Assembly: GCA_947246015.1 (NCBI GenBank)
Contig: CAMXQE010000002.1
Coordinates: forward strand, 95,599-159,598
Direction of reading: 5' to 3'
Source: an uncultured Lachnospiraceae bacterium
GTDB taxonomy: Bacteria > Bacillota > Clostridia > Lachnospirales > Lachnospiraceae
DNA: 64,000 nt
Shown here: positions 16,025-24,455 of the stretch, piece by piece
Position numbering within the stretch: the stretch's first letter is position 1
Layout: every line of letters begins with the position of its first letter
Position numbers and translations under genes: made by a program
The notes under the pieces: model-generated
What the model saw: the letters and a program-made list of their open reading frames with translations, nothing else
Told to the model about the DNA's origin: nothing
The model's database searches: none

Positions 16025-17716
16025 TCAGCGCCGTTCTGGTGCCTCATAAATCTGATAATTATTATTTTCAAAAACACATCTATAATGATGGGATTCGATA
16101 AAATCCAAAATCAAATCCGTCTTTTCTCCCTCCGTAACCGGCTCTCCTGTCTCATGATGCAGGATTACCGCCGGCTCCCACTCCAATTCTGTCAAAGCCC
16201 GGTTCAGCGCACCGTAAGTATTGCTCGGTATCTCCGGCCATGTCGTGAAAATCGCCGACGGAACATCCAATATATAGCTAAGCCCCGGCGCATCTCCCCA
16301 TATCAGTACCGGTTTATCCGTCACTCCGCTCTTTTCGCAAAAATCTATCAAACCGGTCAGGCTCTCCGCATTCTCCGCCGTTGTATACATCCCTTTTAAC
16401 ACCTCGCTGTTTTCCACTTTGGAATCCCGTGCATCTCCGTATATTCCGTCACGGAACACATAATTCAGCCCGAACCCCATACCCTGCACAAGTGTCATCA
16501 GCAGAATCAACGCCAAAAATGCCTGCCATGGAAAATGTATGCTCCTCTTCCCTGTTTTTAAAAAAAGGCGGTAACACGCCCAAAGCGTATAAGGCGCAAC
16601 AAGGAACAGGTTATTCATATTCTGATAGGTATAGTTGTTGCTCCCAAGCGGCGTTATCAGAAGAATCAGCAGCACTACCGCCGCCGCCATGCGCTCTCTC
16701 TTATCACCGGATAAATACCCTCCGATTCCTGCCGCTGCACAGAATAGAGACACAATCAGGAACAGCATCATCCACTGAAAAATACAGCCCTCGTTATAAT
16801 ACCGCAGGGAAAACATTCCCTGCCCCCAGTAAAAACGCAGCAACACCACTATGCCAAGGCAGTACAGCGTCTTTTTCATCCTTTCATATTGTCCCTTTTT
16901 TACCAGAAACAGGATAATCCCCGCCGCCGTACAGGGCGCCATGTAAACCATCCACTTCAACCCAACCAGGTAAGCGTCCGCAGTGGCCGAAACCATCCCC
17001 CATAAAGTATAGTCGGAAGCCTCTTCGGTCATTCCGAACAGACTTTCTACCATGCCGCCGAAAGCCCCCAACCCATATCTTGCCGCAATCAGGAAAAGCA
17101 CACTAAGAAACCCTGCCGCATATCCGGCCAGACAAAGCCCTGTCCTTTTTACCGTCACTCCTATACAATCCCGTTTCAGCCATCCGGCATACCACACCGC
17201 AAGAATCAAGGCAGCCTCCGCCAGATTGGAAAAACGCACCATCACATTCAGTCCCAGGCAGATTCCCGCCAATACATAATAAATACCCCGATCCGTAAAC
17301 AACGCCTGGCACAGAAGCAGACTCCCTGCTGCAAACAGCAGATATGTCAGATAATTATACAGCGTCGTCGTGGGACACCAGCACAACCCTAATGCAATTA
17401 CCTCACCGATGAAAACAATCCATGCCGGCATCCACTTTGACAGCACTGCATAACAGAGCAATGCAATTGCCGCCGTCAACAGTCCGGTATATAAATTCAT
17501 GCCAAGCAGAGTATCCCCCATGGGCAGCTTCATGAAAAAAGCGCCCGTCACATTAGCCAGATACGTCGCCAGCACCCATGTCACATCCATTTCCCCCATA
17601 AAACGATAATATCCGAGGGAATATGTGGTATCCGAAATATCAATTCCCTGATTGATGAGCAAGAGCGGAAATATGAGCAACAACAGGGGAAACACAATTC
17701 GATTTAAACTTTTCAT
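16025..17716 (-). CDS. Polytopic membrane protein, possible GT-C glycosyltransferase
   Basis: 563 residues with about 11 helices and a soluble C-terminal domain of about 120 residues. After the first helix it has INQGIDISDTTYSLGYYRF, an acidic first-loop motif resembling ArnT/PMT-like GT-C proteins. CPTTTLYNYLTY lies in a later loop. Specific family not recognised. The start ATG follows the CGGAACTGGAATAAGA leader, with only a weak RBS. The gene ends 15 nt before the WecE-type start. Probably an outer-face transferase or polymerase acting with a polyprenyl-linked sugar (inference from neighbours). Confidence 0.6.
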   Translation of the reverse strand: MKSLNRIVFPLLLLIFPLLLINQGIDISDTTYSLGYYRFMGEMDVTWVLATYLANVTGAFFMKLPMGDTLLGMNLYTGLLTAAIALLCYAVLSKWMPAWIVFIGEVIALGLCWCPTTTLYNYLTYLLFAAGSLLLCQALFTDRGIYYVLAGICLGLNVMVRFSNLAEAALILAVWYAGWLKRDCIGVTVKRTGLCLAGYAAGFLSVLFLIAARYGLGAFGGMVESLFGMTEEASDYTLWGMVSATADAYLVGLKWMVYMAPCTAAGIILFLVKKGQYERMKKTLYCLGIVVLLRFYWGQGMFSLRYYNEGCIFQWMMLFLIVSLFCAAAGIGGYLSGDKRERMAAAVVLLILLITPLGSNNYTYQNMNNLFLVAPYTLWACYRLFLKTGKRSIHFPWQAFLALILLMTLVQGMGFGLNYVFRDGIYGDARDSKVENSEVLKGMYTTAENAESLTGLIDFCEKSGVTDKPVLIWGDAPGLSYILDVPSAIFTTWPEIPSNTYGALNRALTELEWEPAVILHHETGEPVTEGEKTDLILDFIESHHYRCVFENNNYQIYEAPERR

Positions 17717-17720
17717 TCTT

Positions 17721-17836
17721 ATTCCAGTTCCGCAGTCTGCCTTCCAGAACCTCTCTGGTAGAACAAATCATGGCTGCTTTGCATCCATTATTTGTTCTGG
17801 CTCTGTCCGGCATCCTGCTGTTTTATTCCAGTTCTG
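17721..17836 (-). repeat. Intergenic repeat leader with inverted repeat
   Basis: The 127-bp gap between the acyltransferase and the GT-C-like gene carries two copies of the CGGAACTGGAAT-type element (17721-17732 and, as CAGAACTGGAAT, 17825-17836). Between them is an inverted repeat with arms AGAACAAAT (17760-17768) and ATTTGTTCT (17790-17798). There is no T-run on either strand, and no convincing promoter. Confidence 0.55.
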
Positions 17837-17843
17837 CAGCGGG

Positions 17844-18977
17844 CTACCAGTATTTATCCAGTTTCTGAATCCAGCCGGCCGGTTTGGTCTGCGCCAGATA
17901 CCTGCCGGTAAACCGGAATATGTTCAGCCGCACCACATCCACAAAAGTTCCTGCTATATACACCAGCACCACCGAAACTGCCCAATGACCAAGGAATCCG
18001 GCCAGTCCCGTCTGTGACACCGGTCCTAAAAATTCCTCTATCCATCCCACCCATACATTCCTGATATCAAGATGTTCATGGAACAGATATACACCAAACG
18101 TAAACGCAGACAGCCGGCATATCCGGTCGGCTGTTCTCCCTGCCGGAATCTTTACATATCCAAAGGCGGTAAATAACCCTACCGCTCCCAGCAGACAGAA
18201 AATATAATTATAATGAAACGGCACTGTCATATAATAGGCCAAAGCTCCTGTCGTTTCATGAACCAGATAGGCGGCAGCTACCGCTGCAAATATAAGCAGT
18301 CCGCAGCCTGCATAACACATCCATGCCCGTTTTGCCGTATTCAATAAGGGAAATCCATATAACCGGATGTAGGCCGCTACCAGATACACACATAAAAACC
18401 AGCCGAAATCATATCCGAAGCGGTCTGTCACGAATTCTGCCGGGATTATGCTTTTCTCCCCGCAAAACCAAAGAAGCAGTCCTGCCAGTGCAATCTGCAT
18501 CTGCCGTTTTCCCATATGTTTCACCGCCGCATTCAAAAAGGGCGTGAACAGATAAAGCAATACATAGGAGGTGGCAAACCAGTAATGTTCCGCCTGCAGA
18601 GGAAAAACATACGGAATCAGCTGATACCATCCTGCTTCGCCGCTGAAACTCCCTATTCCCAGCATGACAAGAGGCACGGCCAGCGCATAGAACAGCACCT
18701 GTCCGATCAGCACCAGAATCCGCTTCACCTTAAACCCCGCTTCCACCAGAAAATATCCGCTTATCAATACATATACATTCACCGCAACGATACAGAAAGA
18801 CTCAATCAGTGTTCCCAGCACCTGCCTGCCCTGTGCAGCCTCCCCCGGCTCCAAAAGGCTTCCCGTATGGCTTAAATAATGCAATGTAATAACCATAAGC
18901 ATCGACAGGATGCGCAGCAGTTCATAATTTGCCATCCGCTTCTGCCGCCCCGCCGCAGACTGAACCATCTGTCCCAT
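17844..18977 (-). CDS. Membrane O-acyltransferase, acyltransferase 3 family (WecH/OafA-like)
   Basis: 377 residues with about ten helices. The N-terminal NYELLRILSMLMVITLHY pattern has the R-x-x-A/S-x-x-x-V-x-x-x-H signature of acyltransferase family 3 proteins; the His lies at the end of helix one. These move acetyl, succinyl or other acyl groups from cytosolic acyl-CoA to glycans. Members such as WecH and OafA modify enterobacterial common antigen or O-antigen. RBS GGGAGGGAAGGAATCC at the chosen ATG. It probably O-acetylates the surface glycan made here; the position is unknown. Confidence 0.85.
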   Translation of the reverse strand: MGQMVQSAAGRQKRMANYELLRILSMLMVITLHYLSHTGSLLEPGEAAQGRQVLGTLIESFCIVAVNVYVLISGYFLVEAGFKVKRILVLIGQVLFYALAVPLVMLGIGSFSGEAGWYQLIPYVFPLQAEHYWFATSYVLLYLFTPFLNAAVKHMGKRQMQIALAGLLLWFCGEKSIIPAEFVTDRFGYDFGWFLCVYLVAAYIRLYGFPLLNTAKRAWMCYAGCGLLIFAAVAAAYLVHETTGALAYYMTVPFHYNYIFCLLGAVGLFTAFGYVKIPAGRTADRICRLSAFTFGVYLFHEHLDIRNVWVGWIEEFLGPVSQTGLAGFLGHWAVSVVLVYIAGTFVDVVRLNIFRFTGRYLAQTKPAGWIQKLDKYW

Positions 18978-19041
18978 GGATTCCTTCCCTCCCTATCATC
19001 CTGTCCGGCAGTCATTCCCATATCTTTAAAAATGCCGGCTG

Positions 19042-19491
19042 CTATACTCCCTTTTTCCTGAATACCCAAAGTTTACTGAAAATATAATTAGAGACAATGA
19101 CCACAACGTTACACACCAATTTGGAAATCATGTCGTTGATATGAATCAAATCCACCATCACATACATAATGACCAGCTCCATTACTCCGGTCACAATCCT
19201 TGCGCTGATAAAAGCAGAAAACTCTTTCCAAATCCCCTGTTTATCCACAACCTTACTTTTAAATACAAATGTGCGGTTCGTCCAGTAGGCAAACAGCACC
19301 GACACAATCCACGCAAAGGCGGTCGCTATCAGCACCAGCACTACCTTTTCGTTATTTGCGCCCAATACCCATGCGGCGGCCGCATAAGCAACCATATTCA
19401 CAACAAATGCCAAAAAACCAAAAAACAGGTAATTCACTGCCTCTTCATACTTCTTATACATATCTATTACAAACTTTATCATATGATTCAC
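19042..19491 (-). CDS. GtrA-family membrane protein (putative polyprenyl-phosphate-sugar flippase)
   Basis: About 149 residues with four membrane helices; LFFGFLAFVVNMVAYAA and FAYWTNRTFVFKSK are classic GtrA (PF04138) features. GtrA proteins are thought to turn polyprenyl-phosphate-linked monosaccharides to the outer face. The start is either GTG 19491, 5 nt after AAAGG at the end of the ABC transporter gene, or ATG 19482; I prefer GTG on spacing. It lies just after a PglK-like flippase, with DPM-type synthases and GT-C-like proteins on both sides, so it is likely shared by the polyprenyl-phosphate-sugar branches. Confidence 0.85.
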   Translation of the reverse strand: MNHMIKFVIDMYKKYEEAVNYLFFGFLAFVVNMVAYAAAAWVLGANNEKVVLVLIATAFAWIVSVLFAYWTNRTFVFKSKVVDKQGIWKEFSAFISARIVTGVMELVIMYVMVDLIHINDMISKLVCNVVVIVSNYIFSKLWVFRKKGV

Positions 19492-19493
19492 TT

Positions 19494-21245
19494 TTACCTT
19501 TCTTTGGACACCTGTCCGTTCTCCACCCGGTATACAATATCGCACTTCTCTATAGTCTGAAGCCTGTGGGCAATGATAATCAGGGTCTTACGCCCATGCA
19601 GGCGGTTGATGGAATCCATAATCGCCGCCTCGGTTTCATTATCCAAAGCCGAGGTAGCCTCGTCCAGCACCAGTACTTCCGGGTCCTCATACAACGCCCT
19701 CGCAATACCGATTCTCTGCCGCTGTCCGCCGGAAATGCGGATTCCCCGCTCCCCGATTCCCGTATCCAGTCCCTCCGGCAGTCCCTTTACGAATTCGTCC
19801 AATTGAGCCTCTTTCAAAGCCTGCCATACCTTTCCGTCATCTATCTCATCGTCCGCACAGCCGAACGCCACATTCTTGCGTATCGTGGCATCTATCATAA
19901 AAATCGTCTGCGGAATATAGCCGATATTCTTCAGCCATGACTCATAGTGATTCCTCACCTCTATGCCGTCCGCCAGTATTTCCCCGCTCTGCAAACGCAA
20001 AAGCCCCAGCAGGATATCCACTGCCGTCGTCTTCCCCGCGCCGGAAGTACCCACGATTCCCACTGATTTCCCCACCGGAATACACATTGATGCATGGTCA
20101 AAAATCAGCACATCGCTGTTCGGATACCGGTAAGTAATATCGTTCAGCCGAATCTCTTTCGTAACCGGAAGCTTTTCCACCTGTTTCTTCGTCCGGTATA
20201 CCGCTTCATCGTAATTGACATTCTCATCCCGTATTTCTTCCTGAAGGTTGTCCGTCACTCCCATAAAGAAAGGTTCAAAATACGCAATGGACGTCAGATA
20301 ATTATTGATACGGTTCGCACTCGGTATCAGCCGCATCGCCGCAGCAGCCAGCGTAATAAGCTGCGGCATAATATCCGTTACCGGAGTCCCCCATGCCAGC
20401 CTCAGCATCATATAAAGAATCATCCCCGCAATCGCCACTGTCTCGATTAACAGCCTCGGCGTCGCATTGTACAGATTATACCTCTGTACTGCATTCACAT
20501 ATCCCGCGCCGCATTTACAATATTCATTAATAAAATAACTCTCCTTATTTGCGACCTTGATTTCCTTAATTCCCATCACCGACTGGTCAATCCATTTATA
20601 CAGCCCGCTGTAAAAATCCTGATTTTCCTCTCCTGCCTTCTTCATAACCGGCTTCAAAACGCATTTGATGATAACCAGCACCACAATCAGCAGTACAGCC
20701 ACCGTACAGGTCATAATCACATCCTTATACAGACAGAACATCGTCAGACAGATAAACACAATCATCTCACTGACCAGCTGCAGCAGACTCAGTATTAATC
20801 CATACATATTATTCACATCTGAAGTAATGCTTCTCTGAATCACGGAGGTATCCGCATTCAGATAATATTCATACGGCCGCTGCATGAAATTAATCATCAT
20901 TCTTCTGGAAGTAGCGAACTGGTTGCTGTATACGAACCTAAACTGCATTTTACTCTGAAAAAACAGATAAGAATTTTTCACTGCATACACCAGAATCAAA
21001 GCCCCCAGCATAAACATGGAAAACTGCGTCATGCTTTCCATACCAAGCATATTATAAATATACGCCAGCATCTCATTTTTTTCCAAAATCTCCGGATCGG
21101 TAATCACCGTCGCCGCCTCAAGAATCAGCCCCACACCCAGCAATTCCAATGCAGCACCTATCAGCATGACGAATATGAGGAATACCATGATTCTCTTTTG
21201 CTTCTTATCCAATAATATCTTTAACTTCTTTAAAATCTTTCCCAT
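19494..21245 (-). CDS. ABC transporter with fused membrane and ATPase domains, PglK-like lipid-linked oligosaccharide flippase
   Basis: 583 residues. A six-helix ABC transmembrane domain (about 20-310) is followed by an ATPase domain with Walker A GTSGAGKTT (399-407), IPQTIFMIDATIRKNVAFG around the Q-loop, signature SGGQRQRIGIARAL, Walker B VLVLDEATSALD and H-loop IIAHR. The Q-loop phrase and overall pattern resemble PglK, the ATP-driven flippase for undecaprenyl-diphosphate oligosaccharides, rather than drug exporters. The start was set at ATG 21245 with AAGGTAAGGG upstream. A promoter with extended -10 lies at 21305-21334. Confidence 0.86.
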   Translation of the reverse strand: MGKILKKLKILLDKKQKRIMVFLIFVMLIGAALELLGVGLILEAATVITDPEILEKNEMLAYIYNMLGMESMTQFSMFMLGALILVYAVKNSYLFFQSKMQFRFVYSNQFATSRRMMINFMQRPYEYYLNADTSVIQRSITSDVNNMYGLILSLLQLVSEMIVFICLTMFCLYKDVIMTCTVAVLLIVVLVIIKCVLKPVMKKAGEENQDFYSGLYKWIDQSVMGIKEIKVANKESYFINEYCKCGAGYVNAVQRYNLYNATPRLLIETVAIAGMILYMMLRLAWGTPVTDIMPQLITLAAAAMRLIPSANRINNYLTSIAYFEPFFMGVTDNLQEEIRDENVNYDEAVYRTKKQVEKLPVTKEIRLNDITYRYPNSDVLIFDHASMCIPVGKSVGIVGTSGAGKTTAVDILLGLLRLQSGEILADGIEVRNHYESWLKNIGYIPQTIFMIDATIRKNVAFGCADDEIDDGKVWQALKEAQLDEFVKGLPEGLDTGIGERGIRISGGQRQRIGIARALYEDPEVLVLDEATSALDNETEAAIMDSINRLHGRKTLIIIAHRLQTIEKCDIVYRVENGQVSKER

Positions 21246-21304
21246 ACATCCCTTACCTTCGCCCGCTTTCCTTATCGCTCGCCTGTATAACAAAATATTC
21301 CTTT

Positions 21305-21334
21305 ATTTTAGCACACATAACAGTATAAATGCAA
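21305..21334 (-). promoter_or_regulatory. Predicted promoter of the PglK-like/GtrA segment
   Basis: TTGCAT (21329-21334), 18-bp spacer, TAAAAT (21305-21310) preceded by TGC, an extended -10. It closely resembles the promoter at 55812-55840. The start codon lies about 60 nt downstream. Confidence 0.68.
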
Positions 21335-21365
21335 TATTTGCGCAAAACTGTCCATGTCCGCGAGT

Positions 21366-21392
21366 AACAGTTCAGCCTTCGGCTGCACTGTT
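21366..21392 (-). terminator. Strong stem-loop after the YdjC-like gene (possible terminator)
   Basis: A nearly perfect hairpin: AACAGT and CAGCC arms pair with GGCTG and ACTGTT around a 3-nt loop, with one internal mismatch. It begins 7 nt after the YdjC gene stop and lies upstream of the next promoter. A T-run is missing, so it may protect the mRNA 3' end or attenuate rather than terminate. Confidence 0.45.
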
Positions 21393-21399
21393 GCGTCCG

Positions 21400-22290
21400 C
21401 TAAACATCCACCCTCATAACACTACGGAACTCCTTCCTGCGCCCCTCAGAATAATAAAACTTATTGGCCCCCTCGCTGACAAACTCTTCGCCCAGCTCAT
21501 CGGCGGAAGAAAAGCCCGGATGGAAGAGAATTTCCAAAATTCTTCCCCGCTTTCCGCTCTGTTCCTTCATGGCTGGCAGAAGTTTACGGACCCGTTTTTC
21601 ATCCATACTGCCGCTGAGCAGCACACCCCATAAAAACATAGGCTTCTGTCCCGATACTTTCTCTGCTTTCCGCTCCATGACAGGGGCAAGAATATTTAAT
21701 AAAAGATTTTTTATACAATTGACAGGACGGTAGGTTTTCCAAAGGGACACTTCCTTAAGGAACGGCAGAACCGGTTCTTTTGTCACTCTGATATAAGACA
21801 CTTTATAGCCCTCTTCCCGTATTACTTCCAAAAGCGCATCATATACAATCGGAATCATCTGCGTATGCTGGTGTCCGTCAAACCGAAGCGGCAGCTCCTG
21901 CCCGAAACAGCGGCGGAAATTCTCCGTCTGTGCTTTTATTTCTGCTTTCAGCTCTTTTTTTCTCCTGCCGTATTTCCACGGACAGAAACTCCATAGCAGA
22001 AGTTTTCCCCAGCCCATACGGAAATAGCCTCTGCCGTCAATCAGATCCGGCACTTCCTCACGGGCCGCCAGCGCCCTGCCCTCCATGAAATTCAGGTGCA
22101 CCGAGAGCAGCGGCTCTTTTTTCCATGACGTTCTTTCTTTTAAATATAATTCCGCATATTTTTCGTAACATGACATATTCGTAAGTACACTGATACTGTC
22201 CAGCCTGCCTTTCCTGATGCATTTCAGGATATCCTCCGATGCCCCGGCAGACAGGGCATAATCGTCGGCATGTATATCAATCGCTTTCAC
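21400..22290 (-). CDS. YdjC/ChbG-family carbohydrate deacetylase, NaxD-like by context
   Basis: 296 residues. It carries the YdjC-family metal and catalytic motifs: HADDYALS at 7-14 (Asp pair D9/D10), SVHLNFMEG with H65, and DGHQHTQ (D138, H140, H142). The family removes N-acetyl groups from sugars. The GTG start overlaps the stop of the upstream DPM-type GT2 by 4 nt (GTGA), so the two proteins are coupled. In Francisella, NaxD, a YdjC-family enzyme next to the synthase FlmF2, deacetylates undecaprenyl-phosphate-GalNAc; this gene pair has the same layout. Expected to act at the cytosolic membrane face although it has no membrane helix. Confidence 0.82.
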   Translation of the reverse strand: MKAIDIHADDYALSAGASEDILKCIRKGRLDSISVLTNMSCYEKYAELYLKERTSWKKEPLLSVHLNFMEGRALAAREEVPDLIDGRGYFRMGWGKLLLWSFCPWKYGRRKKELKAEIKAQTENFRRCFGQELPLRFDGHQHTQMIPIVYDALLEVIREEGYKVSYIRVTKEPVLPFLKEVSLWKTYRPVNCIKNLLLNILAPVMERKAEKVSGQKPMFLWGVLLSGSMDEKRVRKLLPAMKEQSGKRGRILEILFHPGFSSADELGEEFVSEGANKFYYSEGRRKEFRSVMRVDV

Positions 22291-23255
22291 TCCTCATCCT
22301 CCTTCCAAATCATGGCTTCGATAATATAACGGGGACGTGCTTTCGTTTCCAAATATATTTTCCCCACATATTCCCCGACCACGCCTAAAGAAAAGATAGT
22401 CAGACCGCCCATCAGAAGCGATACGACCAATGTGGTTGTGTAGCCCTGCACATTCCTCCCGACCAGCCAGTCCACCAGACACAGAATAATCATGATAATG
22501 CTGAACATGCTTACCAAAAATCCCAATACCGTAATCATCCGCAGCGGTCTGGTACTCATGGAAGTGATACCGTCTACCGCCAGTGTCATCATCTTCTTAA
22601 ACGTATATTTGGAATGTCCCGCTTCCCGCTTTTTCACATCGAAATATACCACATCCGACGCAAAACCCATCGTGGGAATCAGTCCCCGTAAAAACAGATT
22701 GACTTCCTTATATTCCATCAGCGCCTGCAATGCAGACTTGGACAGCAGGCGGTAATCCGCATGATTCTGCATGACATTGCAGCCCAGCAGCCCCATCAGC
22801 TTATAAAATGCCGTCGCCGTCATTTTCTTGAAAAATCCGTCCGTATTCCGGTTATTGCGTATTCCGTAGACAATTTCACATCCGTTCTGATAGCACTCGA
22901 TGAATTTGTCCAGCGCCTCGATATCCTGCTGCAAATCCGCATCTATGGTCACCACCATATCCGCATGTTTCGCCGCCTCCAGCATTCCCGACAGGATGGC
23001 GCTCTGATGACCGTAATTCCTGGAAAAACAGATACCGGAAAATGCAGCATCCTCCCTGCATAAACCGGAAATAATCTTCCACGTATTGTCCCTGCTGCCG
23101 TCATTTACAAACAGGATTTTACTTTTCGGAGATATTTTCCCCTCCTGTTCCAGCCTCTTCAGTTTTTCTCTCATAACCTGTGCCGCATGTTCCAATACTT
23201 CCTCTTCGTTATAGCACGGAACTACTAAATACAATATATTTCCTCTGCCGCTCAT
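22287..23255 (-). CDS. Polyprenyl-phosphate glycosyltransferase, GT2 DPM1/GtrB/FlmF2 type
   Basis: 322 residues. N-terminal GT-A domain: VVPCYNEEEV, FVNDGSRD, FSRNYGHQSAI, and donor-site TIDADLQQD. Two C-terminal membrane helices (about 235-300) end in VVGEYVGKIYLE, typical of undecaprenyl-phosphate glucosyl/HexNAc transferases. The start was set at the ATG about 10 nt after AAAGGAG; several upstream in-frame ATGs have worse spacing and lie in non-conserved sequence. Overlap with the YdjC deacetylase suggests its product is an undecaprenyl-phosphate-HexNAc that is then deacetylated. Confidence 0.87.
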   Translation of the reverse strand: MSGRGNILYLVVPCYNEEEVLEHAAQVMREKLKRLEQEGKISPKSKILFVNDGSRDNTWKIISGLCREDAAFSGICFSRNYGHQSAILSGMLEAAKHADMVVTIDADLQQDIEALDKFIECYQNGCEIVYGIRNNRNTDGFFKKMTATAFYKLMGLLGCNVMQNHADYRLLSKSALQALMEYKEVNLFLRGLIPTMGFASDVVYFDVKKREAGHSKYTFKKMMTLAVDGITSMSTRPLRMITVLGFLVSMFSIIMIILCLVDWLVGRNVQGYTTTLVVSLLMGGLTIFSLGVVGEYVGKIYLETKARPRYIIEAMIWKEDEE

Positions 23256-23356
23256 CTGTTCCGTTCTCCTTTCCTGTATCATGTTCCTTGTCATCCGCCG
23301 CCCGCCGGACATACAGGCATACTCTACCATTCATGTTCCCCGGCATTCGCCGCTCC

Positions 23357-24430
23357 TTATATCATCTCATTCTGCCTGTGCATTTCGGGGGGTTCGTAAT
23401 GATCCATGAAGTCCTCTCCCAAATAAACGATTTCCTCTGCAAACCGGATGGCCTGCACCACTGTAAATACCGATATCACACGCCGGAACCGCAGATTGGG
23501 AATATAGTTCAGCACCTCCATGGGAAATTTCCCGTCCAGCACAATATATTCCGGAAACACCTGCCGGTAATCCAGTACATCCCTTGGATGGGGCTTAATC
23601 AGGACTACAGATTCCTCCCCGTCTATCTCCCCGTACTGTTCTATGCAGTCCCGAAAAATCCGCTCCCGCACATCCAGTCCGCATAACGGTTCCGTTAAAA
23701 GGAGAATTTTATTCGGGCCGCCCTCATCCAGCTTTTTCCGTATTTCGTCCATATCTGCAATAAACAGACGCACCAGTATATCCTTCCCGTCCGCATCCAG
23801 CCCTTCAGTCAGTTCCCTGCGGGGCTTTTCCACATATTTAGGACAGGGATACGGCAGCACTGATATATCATTCACCTCCATATCCAGGCAGTATTTCGCC
23901 CACCCGTTCTGAATGAAAATGAGATTCAGGGAAGCCAGAAAAGCTTTCAGCTTAAAATGTCCCCGGTTATCATATCTTGCCGTATCATATGTGCTGATAC
24001 AGTCCAATCCATCCTCCAATGCATGGTAGGGAATCTTTTTATAACTCAGATAATATCCGATTGGGTCAGAGTCACAGAAAACATAAATATCCTTATATTC
24101 TTTAAAATCCACGGGAACATAATCCTGCTGCATTTTTCCCAAAAGTTTTGTGTATTTTATCCTTGCCAGCATATTCAGGAGAAGACTGCCCCGGTCCGTA
24201 TGATACTTCATAACTTCCGGAAAATTCACATCTTCCTTCTCCTCGAACATATACACCGCCCCGAACAGTCCGCATTCCTGTGCCCGGCTCTTTAAATCAC
24301 CGAAGTCGTTCGACATCGTACTGAGTACAAGCGATGCCTGTCCCCTGTCTTTGACCGGAAGATTCAATTCCTTTAAACATGCCACGTACACATGATAATA
24401 TGTGTGGCAGACGTATATCCTATCCTTCAT
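23357..24430 (-). CDS. GT52-like glycosyltransferase, candidate nonulosonic acid transferase
   Basis: 357 residues, soluble. N-terminal IYVCHTYYHVYVACL is a typical start for GT52/sialyltransferase-type GT-B proteins. An EDG motif (HALEDGLD) lies near residue 140 and a KPHPR motif (VVLIKPHPRD) near residue 275; this His-Pro pair binds the CMP donor in related sialyltransferases. It is the last gene of the run that makes a CMP-nonulosonic acid, so it most likely transfers that sugar. The start was set at the ATG with AAAGGATAGT upstream; a GTG 24 nt earlier lacks an RBS. GT52 also contains glucosyltransferases, so the donor is inferred from context. Confidence 0.72.
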   Translation of the reverse strand: MKDRIYVCHTYYHVYVACLKELNLPVKDRGQASLVLSTMSNDFGDLKSRAQECGLFGAVYMFEEKEDVNFPEVMKYHTDRGSLLLNMLARIKYTKLLGKMQQDYVPVDFKEYKDIYVFCDSDPIGYYLSYKKIPYHALEDGLDCISTYDTARYDNRGHFKLKAFLASLNLIFIQNGWAKYCLDMEVNDISVLPYPCPKYVEKPRRELTEGLDADGKDILVRLFIADMDEIRKKLDEGGPNKILLLTEPLCGLDVRERIFRDCIEQYGEIDGEESVVLIKPHPRDVLDYRQVFPEYIVLDGKFPMEVLNYIPNLRFRRVISVFTVVQAIRFAEEIVYLGEDFMDHYEPPEMHRQNEMI

Positions 24431-24455
24431 ACTATCCTTTATGCCATCCTCCACA

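Noticed and set aside
17760..17798. Hairpin as transcription terminator between acyltransferase and GT-C-like gene
   Set aside because: Good inverted repeat, but no T-run on either strand; listed only as part of an intergenic repeat.
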